DNA of 42,726 nt, taken from a virus. Location: IMG/VR virus record IMGVR_UViG_3300021197_000071, positions 1 through 42,726 of that record. One strand, 5' to 3'. This document shows, piece by piece, positions 40,654 through 42,726 of the stretch (its first letter is position 1; each line of letters starts with the position of its first letter). Position numbers and translations under genes: made by a program. The notes below the pieces were generated by a model. That model saw only the letters and a list, made by a program, of their open reading frames with translations, did no database searches and had not been told where the DNA came from.

Positions 40654-40938
40654 TTACTCGTTTTCTTTGAAAATCTCAAGAAGCCTTTCAAAGCGTTGCT
40701 TTTGTTCAAGTGCTATGACCTCGGGTTGAGGCCATCCATCATTAAGAATGGCTAGCATTTTCCTTAATATTTCTCGTACTTTCTCATCATTCTTAGCACG
40801 GACAGGCTTACCTTTAACCCATCCGTAGTAAGTCATACGAGATATACCTAACAACTCTGCCATATTGGAGGTTGTCAAAAGCATATGCTTCCTCAAAGCT
40901 TCGACTTTTTTGAAGTTAAGAGGAGGATTCTTAGTCAT
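40654..40938 (-). CDS. HTH (Cro/XRE-like) transcriptional regulator
   Basis: A 94-residue protein if started at the ATG at 40938; an upstream in-frame ATG at 40965 lies inside the preceding gene and would add nine residues. The helix-turn-helix is clear: HMLLTTSNMAELLGISRMTY followed by YGWVKGKPVRAKNDEKVREI, where the second helix reads 'ISRMTYYGWVKG'. The C-terminal helix is charged (EQKQRFERLLEIFKENE). It overlaps the binding-protein gene by 8 nt (ATGACTAA) and precedes the primase gene, with an inverted repeat between. Probably a repressor or timing regulator of the early operon. Confidence 0.8.
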   Translation of the reverse strand: MTKNPPLNFKKVEALRKHMLLTTSNMAELLGISRMTYYGWVKGKPVRAKNDEKVREILRKMLAILNDGWPQPEVIALEQKQRFERLLEIFKENE

Positions 40939-41686
40939 CAGCATTATCCCCAACAAGTTTAGCAATCTCTGCCGCTAGGTCATCAGCTTCACTAGATGCA
41001 ACTGGTGCAGGGGCAGGCTCCTCAACTACTCTTGCCTTTGGTTTAGGTGCAGGAGCAGGCTGTTGTATTTCTGCAACAGGTGCAGGTGTAGGTTTTTCCT
41101 CTAAATCAATAGATAAATTACCATTACCAACCACTGCTTCATCGTTTACAGCAACTGATTCATCAGCTGTGAATCCTACTTCTTCACCGAATCCAAACTT
41201 ACCTGCGCCACTAGAGCCTTCAACGTACTCAATAACTTGTACTGCTCTAAGACGTAGTGTTACTCCTGCTCCAATAGATGGAGAGTCGTAGAAAGCGGCA
41301 GAGCCATTGACCTTAACAACAGAGCCACCATAGATATTATGCTTGGCCATCATGCTACCTTTAGCATCAAACACAGCAGGTTTATAAGCCGCTTTAGATT
41401 TGAATTTAATAATAACATTACCTGTTGGTTCACCAGTCTCATCGTCCAACTCGTCGTGGTATGGTAGTGGTGCTTGCTTGATCTGCTTGTTAGGCTTAGC
41501 TTCTTTCATTGCTTTGATACCTGCTAGTATCTCACCTTGGATAAGGTCAGTTACAGGTTTAGCTTCTTCTTTAGATAAACACAGGTTAACTTTGTAGTGT
41601 CCTGATTCATCAAATTTAGTATCGGGTGCGCTAATGTACGGATAGTACGCAACACCTTTATTAGTAGTAAAAGTTTTATTTGTCAT
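40931..41686 (-). CDS. Single-strand DNA-binding-like protein, DUF2815 type (251 aa)
   Basis: The 251-residue protein has the OB-fold-like layout of DUF2815-type ssDNA-binding proteins: TTNKGVAYYPYISAPDTKFD then GHYKVNLCLSKEEAKPVTDL at the start, VIIKFKSKAAYKPAVFDAKG, IYGGSVVKVNGSAAFYDSPS and IGAGVTLRLRAVQVIEYVEG. A motif FGFGEEVGF lies at 164-172. The C-terminal third is Pro/Ala linker (about 200-230) ending in an acidic tail EIAKLVGDNADD, as in proteins that recruit partners by the acidic tip. It stands directly beside the Cys-containing gene and the primase operon. Good AGGAGG site before ATG. Confidence 0.75.
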   Translation of the reverse strand: MTNKTFTTNKGVAYYPYISAPDTKFDESGHYKVNLCLSKEEAKPVTDLIQGEILAGIKAMKEAKPNKQIKQAPLPYHDELDDETGEPTGNVIIKFKSKAAYKPAVFDAKGSMMAKHNIYGGSVVKVNGSAAFYDSPSIGAGVTLRLRAVQVIEYVEGSSGAGKFGFGEEVGFTADESVAVNDEAVVGNGNLSIDLEEKPTPAPVAEIQQPAPAPKPKARVVEEPAPAPVASSEADDLAAEIAKLVGDNADD

Positions 41687-41695
41687 TTGAACCTC

Positions 41696-42370
41696 CTAGT
41701 TCATTTCATGTTGATTGAAACCTGCTTCTTCTGAAAAACCAAAATCAGAAGCAACAGGGGTTTGCCCACTAGCTACACTAACTTCACCTGTAACAACCTT
41801 TACATCGTTGGTGCCTATAAGTTTATCGACATTACGTTGCATTTCATCTGTATTAAAACCACCAAAGGAAAATTTTAATTTAGGGAAACGCACAGACGTA
41901 TCAAAAGATATTGTTGTTACAGCAATATCAGGTGCAATACCTCTGCTTTGTAGTGTCTTCTGATAAGCATTTAAGTTGCCTAGTGAAGATGGTGTAACTT
42001 GTAACAGATAGAGTTCACCATCTGTCTTATCCGCCATTACCAAAGCTATTCGCTTTTGGTCAGAGCAAGCTTTAATCTTGCGTCCTTCAGGCGTAATCTT
42101 AGAACCCCATGCGTTTTGTGGACACGAAGCGCATAGGTCATTCTGTTTAAGTTCACTTCTCTCATGTGGTGTTTCACCATTCAAAGAGTAGCAGTCAGGT
42201 GCAGATGATTCTCTATCTACACTATACTCACCTGCATACCATACCTTAGACAGCCTAGGGTTTGCTCCAACAATTACTGTATTCAAACTTGTTGTAGTAA
42301 TCTGAGCATCCCCTGCCGCCGTCGCAAGATGGAAACGTGAGTTCTTAATTGATAGTTTAGAACCAATCAT
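41696..42370 (-). CDS. Cys-containing replication-module protein (224 aa)
   Basis: A 224-residue protein of unclear family. N-terminal KLSIKNSRFHLATAAGDAQI; a Cys cluster at about 60-110 (APDCYSLNG; LCASCPQNAWGS; KACSDQK), with spacing C-x20-C-x2-C-x18-C suited to a zinc site; then YLLQVTPSSLGNLNAYQKTL; the C-terminus ends FGFSEEAGF (210-218), nearly the same motif as in the ssDNA-binding-like protein beside it. The gene order and shared motif suggest a partner in ssDNA handling or recombination. Similar proteins occur next to primases in other phages, as I recall, without a set name. One base (42370) overlaps the next upstream gene. Confidence 0.6.
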   Translation of the reverse strand: MIGSKLSIKNSRFHLATAAGDAQITTTSLNTVIVGANPRLSKVWYAGEYSVDRESSAPDCYSLNGETPHERSELKQNDLCASCPQNAWGSKITPEGRKIKACSDQKRIALVMADKTDGELYLLQVTPSSLGNLNAYQKTLQSRGIAPDIAVTTISFDTSVRFPKLKFSFGGFNTDEMQRNVDKLIGTNDVKVVTGEVSVASGQTPVASDFGFSEEAGFNQHEMN

Positions 42371-42726
42371 TAATCATCCACCTTGGCTACAGGTTTACGA
42401 ACATTTACATCAATGCGTGTTCCGTAGTTCACACCTGATGGTACGGTTTTATTCTTCTCAATATAACCTCGTACAGCAGTCTTACTAACTCGCTTCTCTA
42501 GCATATCAAAGGCATCGTTGTTCTTAATATATTCAAGAACAGAATCCCAATCAGCTACTTGTGCGAAGTCAGTGGTAGTTAAGAAGGCAGTACCATGGTC
42601 AGTCTTAAAAGACTTTACCCCTTGTGTATCTGCTTGTTCCTTAATCCATCCCTCAAGTTTAGCCATGTTATCTTTGATGCCTTTGACTTTATCTTTAGTC
42701 TCAGCTTCAATGGCTTCTTTCTTCTT
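42370..42726 (-). CDS. Gp157/Gam-like phage protein, cut by the window edge
   Basis: The frame is open through the right edge, so the gene probably starts outside. An internal ATG at 42666 would give 98 residues, but the 20 codons before it (KKKEAIEAETKDKVKGIKDN) read as charged coiled coil and look coding. The visible part is VKSFKTDHGTAFLTTTDFAQ then WDSVLEYIKNNDAFDMLEKR and GYIEKNKTVPSGVNYGTRID. The 'T..GTAF..TT....V.DW......I..N.....LEKRVSKTAV...I......P.GV' pattern is shared with small phage proteins of Gp157 or Gam type, which bind DNA ends or host nucleases. Function is therefore tentative. Confidence 0.55.
   Translation of the reverse strand, partial: KKKEAIEAETKDKVKGIKDNMAKLEGWIKEQADTQGVKSFKTDHGTAFLTTTDFAQVADWDSVLEYIKNNDAFDMLEKRVSKTAVRGYIEKNKTVPSGVNYGTRIDVNVRKPVAKVDD

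Noticed and set aside
40654-40938. HTH protein as evidence for lysogeny (CI/Cro type)
   Set aside because: No integrase, partition, antirepressor or divergent repressor promoter is present in the window. A small regulator alone does not show a temperate lifestyle.
1-42726. Simple circular closure of the window
   Set aside because: Joining the right end to position 1 puts a stop (bases 12-10, minus strand) upstream of the truncated right-end gene, with no good start between. No terminal repeat of the ends is visible, so the genome is probably incomplete here.
1-42726. tRNA or rRNA genes
   Set aside because: I saw no cloverleaf-like segment or conserved rRNA stretch in the few gaps. Almost all DNA is coding, though a computational scan was not possible.

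Overview
The window reads as most of a lytic, podovirus-type phage genome, probably marine. It is AT-rich, densely packed with overlapping start/stop codons, and most genes have a clear Shine-Dalgarno sequence. The morphogenesis order (terminase, portal, scaffold, major capsid protein, two adaptor-like genes, tail nozzle, three internal-virion proteins) is that of short-tailed T7-like phages. No phage RNA polymerase, DNA polymerase, integrase or tRNA gene was recognised. Sigma70-like promoters suggest that host RNA polymerase transcribes it. Several small families (basic Cys-rich proteins at 8.8-9.5 kb, the small companions of the fibre genes, the EF-hand membrane protein) are ones I associate with marine phages; the host itself cannot be named from the sequence.

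Layout. 1-487 is non-coding and rich in short repeats, with possible leftward promoters. 488-1152 is a small leftward operon of two unknown genes with its own promoter and terminator. From 1310 to 37312 everything is rightward: packaging (TerS, two very small proteins, TerL) closed by a terminator; a new promoter at 3574-3601; small GG-motif proteins, portal, scaffold, capsid and a decoration-like protein, followed by a hairpin terminator at 8783-8800; a cassette of small basic proteins; adaptors; a long fibre/adhesin block (11.1-17.1 kb) with a duplicated glycine-rich adhesin module; a membrane, secretion and lysis block (17.1-21.4 kb) with two signal-peptide proteins, a spanin-like coiled coil, an EF-hand membrane protein, a GTA-type holin and a GH108 endolysin; then the tail nozzle, a GNAT-like protein, internal-virion proteins with a lytic transglycosylase, and a 2675-residue polyvalent-type protein. 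From 37282 to the right edge genes run leftward: a SleB-like hydrolase, a primase-helicase, an HTH regulator, a single-strand DNA-binding-like protein, a Cys-containing unknown, and a Gp157-like protein cut by the window edge.

How it fits together. The leftward genes look like the early/replication arm and the rightward genes like the late arm. The giant protein, the transglycosylase and the Ala/Gly-rich protein are probably packaged and ejected with the DNA. The most unusual points are: a convincing small gene (31704-31973) overprinted in another frame inside the giant gene; a zincin-like HExxxH site in that giant protein; the duplicated adhesin-plus-companion module; an EF-hand fused to a holin-like membrane protein; a nearly leaderless TerS promoter; and two adjacent replication proteins that share an FGFxEExGF motif.
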